Positions 1-5,486 of a stretch of DNA of 5,486 nt are shown in pieces. The stretch spans positions 1 through 5,486 of the forward strand of contig CALCOR010000136.1 of NCBI GenBank assembly GCA_937897085.1, written 5' to 3'. Below the pieces are notes generated by a model. The model was not told the DNA's origin. It saw only the letters and a program-made list of their open reading frames with translations, and searched no databases. The position numbers were made by a program, and so were the translations under genes. Position 1 is the stretch's first letter. Each line of letters opens with the position of its first letter. Origin of the DNA: an uncultured euryarchaeote (GTDB taxonomy: Archaea > Thermoplasmatota > Poseidoniia > Poseidoniales > Thalassarchaeaceae).

Positions 1-263
1 CCCTTGAGATCTATGAGGTCACCCGAGAGATGTACAAGAGAACGGTGACCATGATATCCCACACTCAGAAGGTCGGGGCACACTTGGACAAAGCAGGCAA
101 GGCGTACAACGAAGCGATGAGATCCTATGAATCTCGGATTCTTCCCCATGGGAGAAAGTTGGAGGAACTGAAAGTATCCGAAACTCTGCAATCGACACTT
201 CCTGAACCCGACGAGGTGAAGAATCTACCCGAAGTATTCGTCGAAGCCGAGGAAGAAGAGTGA
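1..263 (+). CDS. rmuC: RmuC-like protein, C-terminal fragment (5' end outside window)
   Basis: This is the last 86 codons of a gene that enters from the left. The frame is open from position 3 to the TGA at 261-263, and the ATG at 30 is internal. The visible protein runs LEIYEVTREMYKR..., then KVGAHLDKAGKAYNEAMRSYESRILP and GRKLEELKV. That pattern (a lysine-glycine-x-leucine-aspartate-lysine stretch, a YNxAxxSxESRxLP helix and a KxxELGV-like end) is the signature of the C-terminal part of the RmuC / DUF195 family. Members have an N-terminal coiled coil and a restriction-endonuclease-like core and limit DNA inversion and rearrangement; those parts lie outside the window. The tail is acidic and ends in EAEEEE. 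No link to the glycan genes downstream is expected beyond shared orientation: the next gene starts 33 bases later, so co-transcription is possible. The family call rests on memory of the conserved C-terminus, not on an alignment. Confidence 0.8.
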   Translation, partial: LEIYEVTREMYKRTVTMISHTQKVGAHLDKAGKAYNEAMRSYESRILPHGRKLEELKVSETLQSTLPEPDEVKNLPEVFVEAEEEE

Positions 264-273
264 ACGGCTAAGT

Positions 274-302
274 GTCATGGTCACCGCCCGAAAGTCATGG
301 TC
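274..302 (+). repeat. Direct repeat of 9 bases spanning the epimerase start codon
   Basis: GTCATGGTC occurs at 274-282 and again at 294-302, a period of 20 bases. The second copy contains the epimerase ATG at 297. The first copy supplies an ATG at 277 in a different frame, which opens a 12-codon reading frame that stops at 313-315, just inside the epimerase gene. This could be chance, a small duplication, or a short upstream reading frame affecting translation. Nothing else in the 33-base gap looks like a promoter or a terminator. Confidence 0.4.
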
Positions 303-1241
303 TGGTCAGGCTTGACAGTGGGTGTGACCGGTGGCGCCGGATTCATCGGCTCGCATCTGGTCGATCGACTTCTCTCAGAGGGCGCCTCGGTCGTCGTGTT
401 GGATGTATGCTCCTCCGAGAAGGCGGCACAGGTTCCTGATTCAGCTCGCCTCGTCATAGGAAGCATTGCCGACCCCGATGCCCGTAGAGAGGCACTCTCC
501 GATTGTGACGCAATCTTCCATCTGGCTGCAATCGCCTCCGTGGTTCTTTGCGAGGAGGACTCGGAACTATCCGCATCGGTCAACCGTCAAGCATCGCTCG
601 ACCTGCTCGCAGAGGCGGGCATCAGTGGCGTTGGCGCGTTCGTGTTCGCCAGCAGCGCCGCCATCTACGGCGAGCCGCAGCACCTTCCGATTACAGAGTC
701 CCACCCGATCACACCGCTGGCCACCTACGGAGCTGACAAGGCGGCGGTCGACGAGGCGATCACCACTCTGGGTCTCGAGGAAGTGCCAGCCACCGCGTTG
801 CGCTTCTTCAACGTCTACGGGCCCGGCCAGGACCCATCTTCCCCCTACAGCGGCGTGGTCTCCATCTTCACCCAGCGAGCGAGTTCCGGCGAGGGCGTGA
901 CCATCTTCGGCGACGGGCTGCAGACCCGCGACTTCGTACACGTGTCCGACGTGGTTTCCGCCATGATGACCGCTGGAGAGTCCCTGCTCACCCACAGCAC
1001 CGCTTCACCTGCACACGCCACGCCGTTCAACGTCTGTAGCGGAGAGACCGTCACTCTGCTGGATGTGGTCGCCACGCTCGACGCCATCACTCAACAACCG
1101 ATGGATGTCACCCACGCGCCCGCTCGAGATGGAGAGATCCGCGACAGTTTCGGCGACCCGTCGTATCTCATCGAAACACTCGACTGGACTCCCGAAGTCA
1201 CGCTCGAAGAAGGCCTCAGAGAACTGCTCGACCAACTGTAG
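297..1241 (+). CDS. NAD-dependent epimerase/dehydratase, UDP-glucose/UDP-GlcNAc 4-epimerase type
   Basis: A 314-residue extended short-chain dehydrogenase/reductase, the usual length for this family (about 300-340). The N-terminal Rossmann motif TGGAGFIGSH (residues 11-20) binds NAD. Asp36 after the second strand fits NAD ribose binding, and HLAA (75-78) follows. The catalytic set is complete: Ser120 in FASSAAIYG, then Tyr144 and Lys148 in YGADK. The substrate half contains RFFNVYGPGQ (169-178) followed by DPSSPYSGVVSIF, and later GDGLQTRDFVHVSDVV. These resemble enzymes that interconvert UDP-glucose/galactose or UDP-GlcNAc/GalNAc, although dTDP-glucose 4,6-dehydratases and other sugar epimerases share most of them. 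It is soluble with no signal peptide, so it should make nucleotide sugar in the cytoplasm. ATG 297 is the first ATG in frame after the rmuC stop; GTG 318 is an alternative that begins directly at the Rossmann strand. No strong Shine-Dalgarno site precedes ATG 297. The gene converges on the glycosyltransferase with an 8-base gap. Confidence 0.9.
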   Translation: MVWSGLTVGVTGGAGFIGSHLVDRLLSEGASVVVLDVCSSEKAAQVPDSARLVIGSIADPDARREALSDCDAIFHLAAIASVVLCEEDSELSASVNRQASLDLLAEAGISGVGAFVFASSAAIYGEPQHLPITESHPITPLATYGADKAAVDEAITTLGLEEVPATALRFFNVYGPGQDPSSPYSGVVSIFTQRASSGEGVTIFGDGLQTRDFVHVSDVVSAMMTAGESLLTHSTASPAHATPFNVCSGETVTLLDVVATLDAITQQPMDVTHAPARDGEIRDSFGDPSYLIETLDWTPEVTLEEGLRELLDQL

Positions 1242-1250
1242 GTGGCAGTT
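1234..1250. terminator. Weak hairpin at the convergent gene junction
   Basis: AACTG at 1234-1238 pairs with CAGTT at 1246-1250 around a seven-base loop. The stem covers the end of the epimerase gene including its TAG, and reaches the first base of the glycosyltransferase stop codon. With only 8 bases between the two stop codons, any terminator here must overlap coding sequence. The stem is short and there is no strong T run, so it may be chance. Confidence 0.2.
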
Positions 1251-1981
1251 CATTTCCCATTGGGGATTACCGGGTTGACCGGACGTGGGAAGAAGCGACG
1301 CACAAGCAACTTGCGCAGGATGCGCGCGCCATCGGGAACACCTCCGAGTTTGGTCCCACCGACGCGGTTGCGGTAGAGTATCGGGACCTCCCCGATGCGC
1401 AGATCGTTGTGAGCGCAGGCAGCGTACATCTCCGCTTCGATCTCGAAGCCGGACGAGTTGAGGTCCATGGTGGAGATAGCAGCCCGCGTGAACGCCCAGT
1501 ATCCAGTGCAGACATCGCTCATGAAGCGGCGGTAGAGGGCCACTGCAGCCCAGGTGAGAATGTGGTTCCCGACGTAGTTGAAGCGGCTCATGGCGCCCTT
1601 CTCTATGCGGCCGCGCAAGCGACTTCCGATGACCACGTCAAGGTCATTCCCAACGAGATGGTGCAGCAACCTCGGCATGTCCGCTGGGTCGTAGCTGCCG
1701 TCACTGTCGAGCATCACCAGCACATCGTCTCCCGAGTCAAGGAAGTAGGAGAATGACTGGCGCAGGGCCACCCCCTTGCCCCTCTCCTCCCTCTGACTCA
1801 GCACCTCTAGACCAAGTTCGCGGGCGACATCGGGCGTTCCATCCTTGCTGCCTCCGTCCATCAGCACGATGCGGGCGTTCAATCCATCTCGCTCCAGTTT
1901 CTCCAAGGGAATCTCCGCCACCAGATCAGGCAGAGCGCCCACCTCATCGAGTGCTGGGAGAAGAATCGTCAGGTTCGTCAT
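1250..1981 (-). CDS. Family 2 glycosyltransferase, polyprenyl/dolichyl-phosphate sugar synthase type
   Basis: A 243-residue GT2 enzyme that likely transfers a sugar from a nucleotide donor to a polyprenyl phosphate carrier on the cytoplasmic membrane face. Numbering is from ATG 1981. Visible motifs are LPALDE (8-13), DGGSKDGT (42-49), the metal and nucleotide-binding DSD (92-94) followed by GSYDP, GSR (119-121), the N-x-x-GN element (135-139), TGYWAF (159-164) and GFEIEAE (178-184), then a GEVPI...R.GGTKL stretch. This order matches DPM1-like and archaeal dolichyl-phosphate glucose/mannose synthases. There is no C-terminal membrane domain, so it is the soluble or peripheral form. The frame is open 31 codons further upstream (ATG 2074), but that extension overlaps the preceding gene and looks non-conserved, while ATG 1981 begins exactly at the family's first strand and has a good ribosome binding site. 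It lies 25 bases after the membrane protein gene on the same strand, so the two are probably co-transcribed. The sugar is unknown. Confidence 0.9.
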   Translation of the reverse strand: MTNLTILLPALDEVGALPDLVAEIPLEKLERDGLNARIVLMDGGSKDGTPDVARELGLEVLSQREERGKGVALRQSFSYFLDSGDDVLVMLDSDGSYDPADMPRLLHHLVGNDLDVVIGSRLRGRIEKGAMSRFNYVGNHILTWAAVALYRRFMSDVCTGYWAFTRAAISTMDLNSSGFEIEAEMYAACAHNDLRIGEVPILYRNRVGGTKLGGVPDGARILRKLLVRRFFPRPVNPVIPNGK

Positions 1982-1986
1982 TCGTA

Positions 1987-2000
1987 CACCTTCTTCTCCT
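1987..2000 (-). promoter_or_regulatory. Ribosome binding site that sets the glycosyltransferase start
   Basis: On the minus strand AAGGTG ends 5 bases before ATG 1981, and AGGAG lies a few bases further upstream. This Shine-Dalgarno-like pair falls in the gap between the membrane protein stop and the glycosyltransferase. It favours ATG 1981 over the upstream ATG at 2074 and shows that this organism uses Shine-Dalgarno signals at least inside transcription units. Confidence 0.7.
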
Positions 2001-2006
2001 GTTGGG

Positions 2007-4574
2007 TCATCTAACCATCGGTCTGAGTTCGACCCAGTGCAATCTGACCCCGCTCTCATCGAAGATTCGGTCACCTCTGCCGCTCGCTCCGGTGGGGTTT
2101 ATCCAGGTCTCACCGCCGCCGCTCACCTTCACCGTCACCTCGATGCGGTCACCGGTTGAGGTGTGCAACGCCAGCGACAGTTGCTCCCAGCCGCCGGCGG
2201 TGGTGTAGGCCAATGAGTCATGCTCACCAGCGTCCACGACGTGGATCTCTACCGAGAGACCGGCGGGTGCGTCCACCATCAGGTGCAGCATCACCGCCCT
2301 GTCGCGCGAGTCGCGGGCGAGCGGGGCCGCCAGCGACAGTTCACCCTCGGTCAGCACAGGCTGGTGGTCCGGGCGATTCACCAGCTGGTCCATGTCGACC
2401 ATCCACCAGGGATCGGGCCTCCAGTCACAGTTGCCCACGCACGCCTCCTCGACGGGATAGGTGAACGAACTGCGCAGCGCCGAACGGGTCGTCGGCATCT
2501 GTTCGAACGTCCACAGGCGGCTCCCCTCGACATCCCGCTCGAGCGTCCAGTGGTCAGAGGCGGCCAGCACCGAGCCGAACGTTCCCAGCGGGCTCGTCAG
2601 CGCGTGGGTGATCCCGAGCTCTTGGATGCGGGCCTCGTCATCGGTCAGGATGGCTTGCTTCGCGTTCCCTTGGATGGACGACTGCACGTCGACCAGCCCC
2701 AGGCTTGGGAACGAGGTCACAGCCACATCTGGGGGCAGGTCGTAGAAGTCACCCCAGTGAGCGTCCTCAGTGAAGATGAGTGAACCCGAAGGAAGTTCGA
2801 GAGTGGACATCAGCGTTCGGTCCCCGTCGGTCTGGGGACGCAGTTCGGGATGCTGTGAAAGTTCGAACAGCACCATGTTGGCGCCGAACACCTGCAGCAG
2901 CACCAGCGCCAGCACGCCCAATGACAGCGCCGCGGAAGCAGGACTTGGGAGTTCCATCGGAATCCACAGACCCCTATCCACCTCCGCATCATCAACCCCG
3001 CTCGGAGCCGATTCGACCACTGTCTCCGCTCCCAGTCGACGGCTCGCCTCGAGCAGTTCGGCGACCACCGCCTCACCATGCTCATCGATCGAGATACGCT
3101 TCAGGCGAGGTGTCAGTTTCGCTCCCTCTGCGAGCAGTATGCCGGCGAGCACGGCGAGCGGGATGTGGAATGCATGCAGCGCCATGCTGTAGAGGACGTA
3201 GGAGAGAAGCGTGAACACTGGGATGATGATGACTCCACTGAGCAGGTGGACCAAGGTCAGCAGCCACTGCAATCCCAGCCATGCGCTGAGCACGAGAACC
3301 TCCGTCGAACGTCTTCCGCGCCAGAAGGATACCAGCGCGAGGGCGACCAGCACGGGGCTGTTGTAGATGAGCAGACGCAGTCCCCCCTGCCAACCATACT
3401 CCGCGAACACCGGCTCCGCAAGCAGCCGGGGCGCGTAAGCGAGCAGCACGACGGCGGAAGCCAGTGCGAGCAGAATCACCGAGGTGAGCGCCAGACGGCC
3501 TACTGCAGCGTTGTTCTGTGCCTCGTATCTGGTCAACAGAAGGTTGGCGAGCAGCAGTGTTCCGAGATAGATGCTGCCGGTCGGGTGGATCGCGCCCACC
3601 GCGATCACACACACCGCGAACAGCAGATCGTGGCTGCGCGCCCGATCTCCGACAGGACGCAGCAGAACGAGCAGCCCGAGCACGAGTCCAATCTGGCTGG
3701 CGACGGTCGGGTATCCCGAATCGTGTGCCTTGGCGAACAGTGCTGGAGCGAGTCCCATGCACAGCAGCGTGGGCGCCCCCGCTCCCCACTTGTCGGCCGC
3801 GCCAGCCATCCCCCACAGCAGTGCCAGAAGAGATAGTTGTCCTACCAGATGCACGGCGCTCGCCGGAGACAGTCGCAGCACCGATTCGAGCAGAGCGCAC
3901 ATCGCCGGGAACGCCGGCGGATATGTCCAGGAGCCGACAGACGCCGCCGGCAGCGTCAGGTCGCCGGCGGTCGCCAACCTGTGTGAGAGGGTGGAGAATC
4001 CTATCCAGTCGACTCCGTTGGGATATGTGAACAGGAACAATGGCAGCAGGGCGAGCAGTGCCGAGGCCGCCAGCGCCAGCGGGAACCACGACGCCCGCCG
4101 ACGGAGCAGGTCCTTGCGCTTCTCCTCAGCCTCTTCCACGTCCTCCTCGACGCGAATCGTCTCATCCTCGCCCTCGATGCGCGCCGACACCTTCGTCGAG
4201 CCGGCATCCACCCCGCCCTCGGATTCATCATCATCGCTGATCTCGACCTTCTCCTGCAACCTCTCCCAAGGGGACAGGCGTCGAACACGCACGACGTCAC
4301 GCTGCCACAGTCCGGCAATCGACAGCCCGTTGGCGGCGATCAGCAGCAGCAGCAGCACCGCCAGGTCGAACTTGCCGGTGAGGATGACCATCCAGCCAGA
4401 GATGCCGTAACTGACCATCAGCGACAGTGCCGGAACGAGCAGCATGCGGCGGAAGCGGTCGGCGCCGGGATCGAGCACGCGCAGGATTGCCAGCCCTGGG
4501 AACAAACCGATGCCGAACAGCAGGGCTCCCCCTACGATGACCTGCCACAGGATGACACCCAGCTCCCCCTCCAT
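2007..4574 (-). CDS. Large polytopic membrane protein, DUF6541/GT-C-like, probable lipid-linked-sugar glycosyltransferase
   Basis: An 855-residue integral membrane protein (numbering from ATG 4574). Three hydrophobic segments (about 5-30, 44-67, 69-89) are followed by a very acidic hydrophilic loop (about 107-159). Roughly eleven more segments lie between 163 and 484. A second hydrophilic loop (485-537), one last segment (about 546-570) and a soluble C-terminal part of about 285 residues follow. The GLFPGLAIL opening, the GVDW stretch after the fourth segment (Asp189 the candidate acidic residue), the YPPAFPAM motif (from 218) and an IHP motif near 330 resemble DUF6541 and GT-C membrane proteins, which use polyprenyl-linked sugars outside the membrane. 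The C-terminal part has CVGNC (712-716) and a final strand-rich region like a carbohydrate-binding beta-sandwich. ATG 4604 would add ten residues; neither start has a clear ribosome site. The adjacent GT2 gene supports a glycan role. Transferase activity is inferred; a flippase- or polymerase-like role is possible. Confidence 0.75.
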   Translation of the reverse strand: MEGELGVILWQVIVGGALLFGIGLFPGLAILRVLDPGADRFRRMLLVPALSLMVSYGISGWMVILTGKFDLAVLLLLLIAANGLSIAGLWQRDVVRVRRLSPWERLQEKVEISDDDESEGGVDAGSTKVSARIEGEDETIRVEEDVEEAEEKRKDLLRRRASWFPLALAASALLALLPLFLFTYPNGVDWIGFSTLSHRLATAGDLTLPAASVGSWTYPPAFPAMCALLESVLRLSPASAVHLVGQLSLLALLWGMAGAADKWGAGAPTLLCMGLAPALFAKAHDSGYPTVASQIGLVLGLLVLLRPVGDRARSHDLLFAVCVIAVGAIHPTGSIYLGTLLLANLLLTRYEAQNNAAVGRLALTSVILLALASAVVLLAYAPRLLAEPVFAEYGWQGGLRLLIYNSPVLVALALVSFWRGRRSTEVLVLSAWLGLQWLLTLVHLLSGVIIIPVFTLLSYVLYSMALHAFHIPLAVLAGILLAEGAKLTPRLKRISIDEHGEAVVAELLEASRRLGAETVVESAPSGVDDAEVDRGLWIPMELPSPASAALSLGVLALVLLQVFGANMVLFELSQHPELRPQTDGDRTLMSTLELPSGSLIFTEDAHWGDFYDLPPDVAVTSFPSLGLVDVQSSIQGNAKQAILTDDEARIQELGITHALTSPLGTFGSVLAASDHWTLERDVEGSRLWTFEQMPTTRSALRSSFTYPVEEACVGNCDWRPDPWWMVDMDQLVNRPDHQPVLTEGELSLAAPLARDSRDRAVMLHLMVDAPAGLSVEIHVVDAGEHDSLAYTTAGGWEQLSLALHTSTGDRIEVTVKVSGGGETWINPTGASGRGDRIFDESGVRLHWVELRPMVR
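4341..4355 (+). repeat. Five CAG triplets encoding a poly-leucine run
   Basis: Five tandem CAG units on the plus strand read as five CTG leucine codons on the minus strand, inside the third membrane segment of the large membrane protein. The repeat is best explained by codon preference within a leucine-rich helix. It could allow slippage, but five units is short. Confidence 0.6.
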
Positions 4575-4598
4575 TGTCCAGACCCAGCAGGGCCACCC

Positions 4599-4608
4599 AA
4601 CCATGGTT
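4599..4608. promoter_or_regulatory. 10-base perfect palindrome between divergent genes
   Basis: AACCATGGTT reads the same on both strands. It sits between the divergently transcribed membrane protein and M23 genes and covers the upstream possible start (ATG 4604) of the membrane protein gene. If the downstream starts are used, this would be an untranslated position suitable for a shared operator. No TATA-like or -35/-10 element is recognisable on either side, so a regulatory role is only a possibility. Confidence 0.25.
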
Positions 4609-4637
4609 CAAGAGATGTGCGAGTGACCGTGAGATGG

Positions 4638-5279
4638 ATGAATGTCGGCCATGCGGTTGAAAGGCGATGCGTGCGTGGTAGCCACGTGAACGGAATCGAC
4701 TGGGATGCGCACGACTTCCACCCGGTGGTCGAACTACCGGACGACTACGTCGTCCTGGACCTCTCTGAAGGTGCTCCGGTGACTCTGTTCGATGGCAGGA
4801 CATGCACCATCGGCCGCTACGACGAACTGCGTCCGAACGTCTACAACACACCTCTTTTCGAAGGCGTACGCAACATCCACATGGGTATCGACATCGGAGG
4901 AGCGATTGGCACCGATGTTCACGCATTCGCAGATGGCACCATCCACTCATTCGGCTACAACGCGGCGGCGGGAGATTACGGCCATGTCGTAATCACACAG
5001 CACACACTGAATGGAGTCGACCTGTGGGCACTGTTCGGACACCTTGACAGCGGTTCGACCGCGGGGAAAATGGTAGGCCAGCAAGTGAGCGCGGGCGAGG
5101 TGATCGGTCACTTCGGGAGATACACCGAGAACGGCGGTTGGCCTCCACACGTGCACATCCAGCTCTCATATGTCGAGCCGGAAACGCACGACATGCCAGG
5201 GGTGGTCAGCAAGGATGATCACGCGCAAGCGCTCAAGCAGTATCCCGATCCGCAACTCGTCCTCGGCACTCTTTACTGA
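4638..5279 (+). CDS. Stand-alone M23-family zinc metallopeptidase domain protein, apparently not secreted
   Basis: A 213-residue protein with a complete M23 (LytM/lysostaphin-type) active site. Numbering is from ATG 4638. HxxxD is present as HMGID (His81, Asp85), followed by the GTDVHAFADGTI strand typical of the family. His135 lies in FGHL, and PPHVH carries His171 and His173. By analogy with LytM, His81, Asp85 and His173 bind zinc, while His135 and His171 act in catalysis. M23 enzymes normally cut peptidoglycan cross-bridge peptides outside the cell, yet no signal peptide, lipobox or membrane segment is visible. The stretches DYGHVVITQH, ENGGWPPHVHIQL, MPGVV and PDPQLVLG recall the M23 domain found in some bacterial proteins fused to an aminotransferase and a kinase-like domain; here it stands alone. 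GTG 4617 and GTG 4686 are alternative starts, and none has a convincing ribosome site. It is divergent from the membrane protein gene. The substrate is unknown. Confidence 0.85.
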   Translation: MNVGHAVERRCVRGSHVNGIDWDAHDFHPVVELPDDYVVLDLSEGAPVTLFDGRTCTIGRYDELRPNVYNTPLFEGVRNIHMGIDIGGAIGTDVHAFADGTIHSFGYNAAAGDYGHVVITQHTLNGVDLWALFGHLDSGSTAGKMVGQQVSAGEVIGHFGRYTENGGWPPHVHIQLSYVEPETHDMPGVVSKDDHAQALKQYPDPQLVLGTLY

Positions 5280-5283
5280 GCTC

Positions 5284-5309
5284 CCGGGCATAGGGTGGCC
5301 TATGTTCGG
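5284..5309 (+). terminator. Hairpin after the M23 gene, candidate transcription terminator
   Basis: Beginning four bases after the M23 stop codon, an 11-pair stem closes on a GTGG loop: bases 5284-5294 pair with 5299-5309. Six inner pairs (CATAGG with CCTATG) are perfect, two are G-U pairs, and three outer pairs are Watson-Crick. On the opposite strand the two G-U positions become A-C mismatches, so the structure favours the plus-strand transcript, as expected for the M23 mRNA. The bases after it (ATTCCTGCTT) are only mildly T-rich, so it is not a textbook intrinsic terminator. It may instead protect the 3' end. Confidence 0.5.
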
Positions 5310-5330
5310 ATTCCTGCTTACCTAGAACGC

Positions 5331-5486
5331 TTATGGATAGAGCAAATTCAATTGGTAGTTGTTGTCCCAATTTACTGATGAGTTCTCACCGAGGATATTG
5401 GCGCCGTTCTCCGTGATCGTGACCCACTCTTCATGCAACCATTCTCCGTCATTCGAACCAACCTCTTCGATGATGATACATTGTGC
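5331..5486 (-). CDS. C-terminal fragment of an unidentified gene (5' end outside window)
   Basis: The minus strand is open from the right edge to a TAA at 5331-5333, giving 51 codons in the frame that ends exactly at the window edge. The peptide begins AQCIIIEEVGSNDGEWLHEE, continues WVTITENGANIL, and ends in YQLNLLYP. It is acidic and rich in asparagine and glutamate, with alternating hydrophobic residues suggesting beta strands. The GEWLHEEWVTITENG stretch faintly recalls lamin-tail-like or other extracellular beta-sandwich domains, but this is too weak to name it. GC is 45% by hand count (70 of 156), well below the central genes. It converges on the M23 gene with a 51-base gap that holds the hairpin. 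It is called as coding because the frame stays open with sensible composition up to a stop, and because no other use of this stretch is apparent. Confidence 0.6.
   Translation of the reverse strand, partial: AQCIIIEEVGSNDGEWLHEEWVTITENGANILGENSSVNWDNNYQLNLLYP

Noticed and set aside
567..995. 142-codon minus-strand frame inside the epimerase gene
   Set aside because: The opposing frame encodes a clear, full-length epimerase with all its motifs; this frame shows none.
1982..2074. 31-residue N-terminal extension of the glycosyltransferase
   Set aside because: It overlaps the end of the membrane protein gene, and ATG 1981 has the ribosome binding site and matches the family's N-terminus.
3078..3836. 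252-codon open frame on the plus strand
   Set aside because: It is antisense to hydrophobic membrane segments; the glutamine-, arginine- and glutamate-rich product is the expected complement of leucine and alanine codons.
3082..4089. 335-codon open frame on the minus strand
   Set aside because: It lies in another frame of the large membrane protein gene; its product is arginine- and alanine-rich without recognisable motifs, typical of shadows in GC-rich DNA.
3571..4410. 279-codon open frame on the plus strand
   Set aside because: It is antisense to the membrane protein gene; serine- and proline-rich low-complexity product with no motif.
4297..4950. 217-codon minus-strand frame crossing the divergent region
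   Set aside because: It overlaps both the membrane protein and the M23 gene in wrong frames and is arginine-rich with no domain.
5280..5486. tRNA or other small RNA gene at the right edge
   Set aside because: No cloverleaf, no T-loop-like consensus and no other RNA fold apart from the short hairpin at 5284-5309; the rest is better read as a minus-strand gene end.
1..5486. CRISPR array, insertion sequence, defence or phage system
   Set aside because: No spaced repeats, terminal inverted repeats, transposase, nuclease-effector or phage-protein motifs were seen on either strand.

Overview
The window holds four complete or nearly complete genes and two genes cut by its edges. It is compact, moderately GC-rich prokaryotic DNA with almost no intergenic space. 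No tRNA, rRNA, insertion sequence, CRISPR array or phage gene was seen. The organism cannot be fixed from sequence alone. The dolichol-phosphate-type glycosyltransferase, the large membrane protein with a very acidic loop and the lack of clear bacterial promoters would suit a GC-rich marine archaeon (Thermoplasmatota / Marine Group II type). RmuC and an M23-type peptidase are more typical of bacteria. I lean weakly to the archaeal reading.

Layout, left to right. (1) 1-263, plus strand: C-terminal end of an RmuC-like protein. (2) 297-1241, plus: an extended short-chain dehydrogenase/reductase, most like a UDP-sugar 4-epimerase. (3) 1250-1981, minus: a family 2 glycosyltransferase of the polyprenyl-phosphate-sugar synthase type. 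(4) 2007-4574 (or 4604), minus: a large polytopic membrane protein resembling DUF6541/GT-C-like proteins, with a large extracytoplasmic C-terminal part. It is transcribed just ahead of the glycosyltransferase as a two-gene unit. (5) 4638 (or 4617)-5279, plus: a stand-alone M23-fold metallopeptidase with all its zinc and catalytic residues but no visible export signal. It is followed by a hairpin. (6) 5331-5486, minus: the last 51 codons of an unidentified gene entering from the right.

A plausible combined role for genes 2-4 is building or transferring a surface or protein-linked glycan. The epimerase would supply the nucleotide sugar, the GT2 enzyme would load it onto a polyprenyl phosphate carrier, and the membrane protein would use the lipid-linked sugar outside the membrane. 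This is inference from families and adjacency. The M23 protein is divergently transcribed from the membrane protein and may be unrelated. The least ordinary items are the apparently cytoplasmic M23 protein, the architecture of the membrane protein, the unlisted C-terminal gene fragment at the right edge, and a strand-asymmetric hairpin after the M23 gene.
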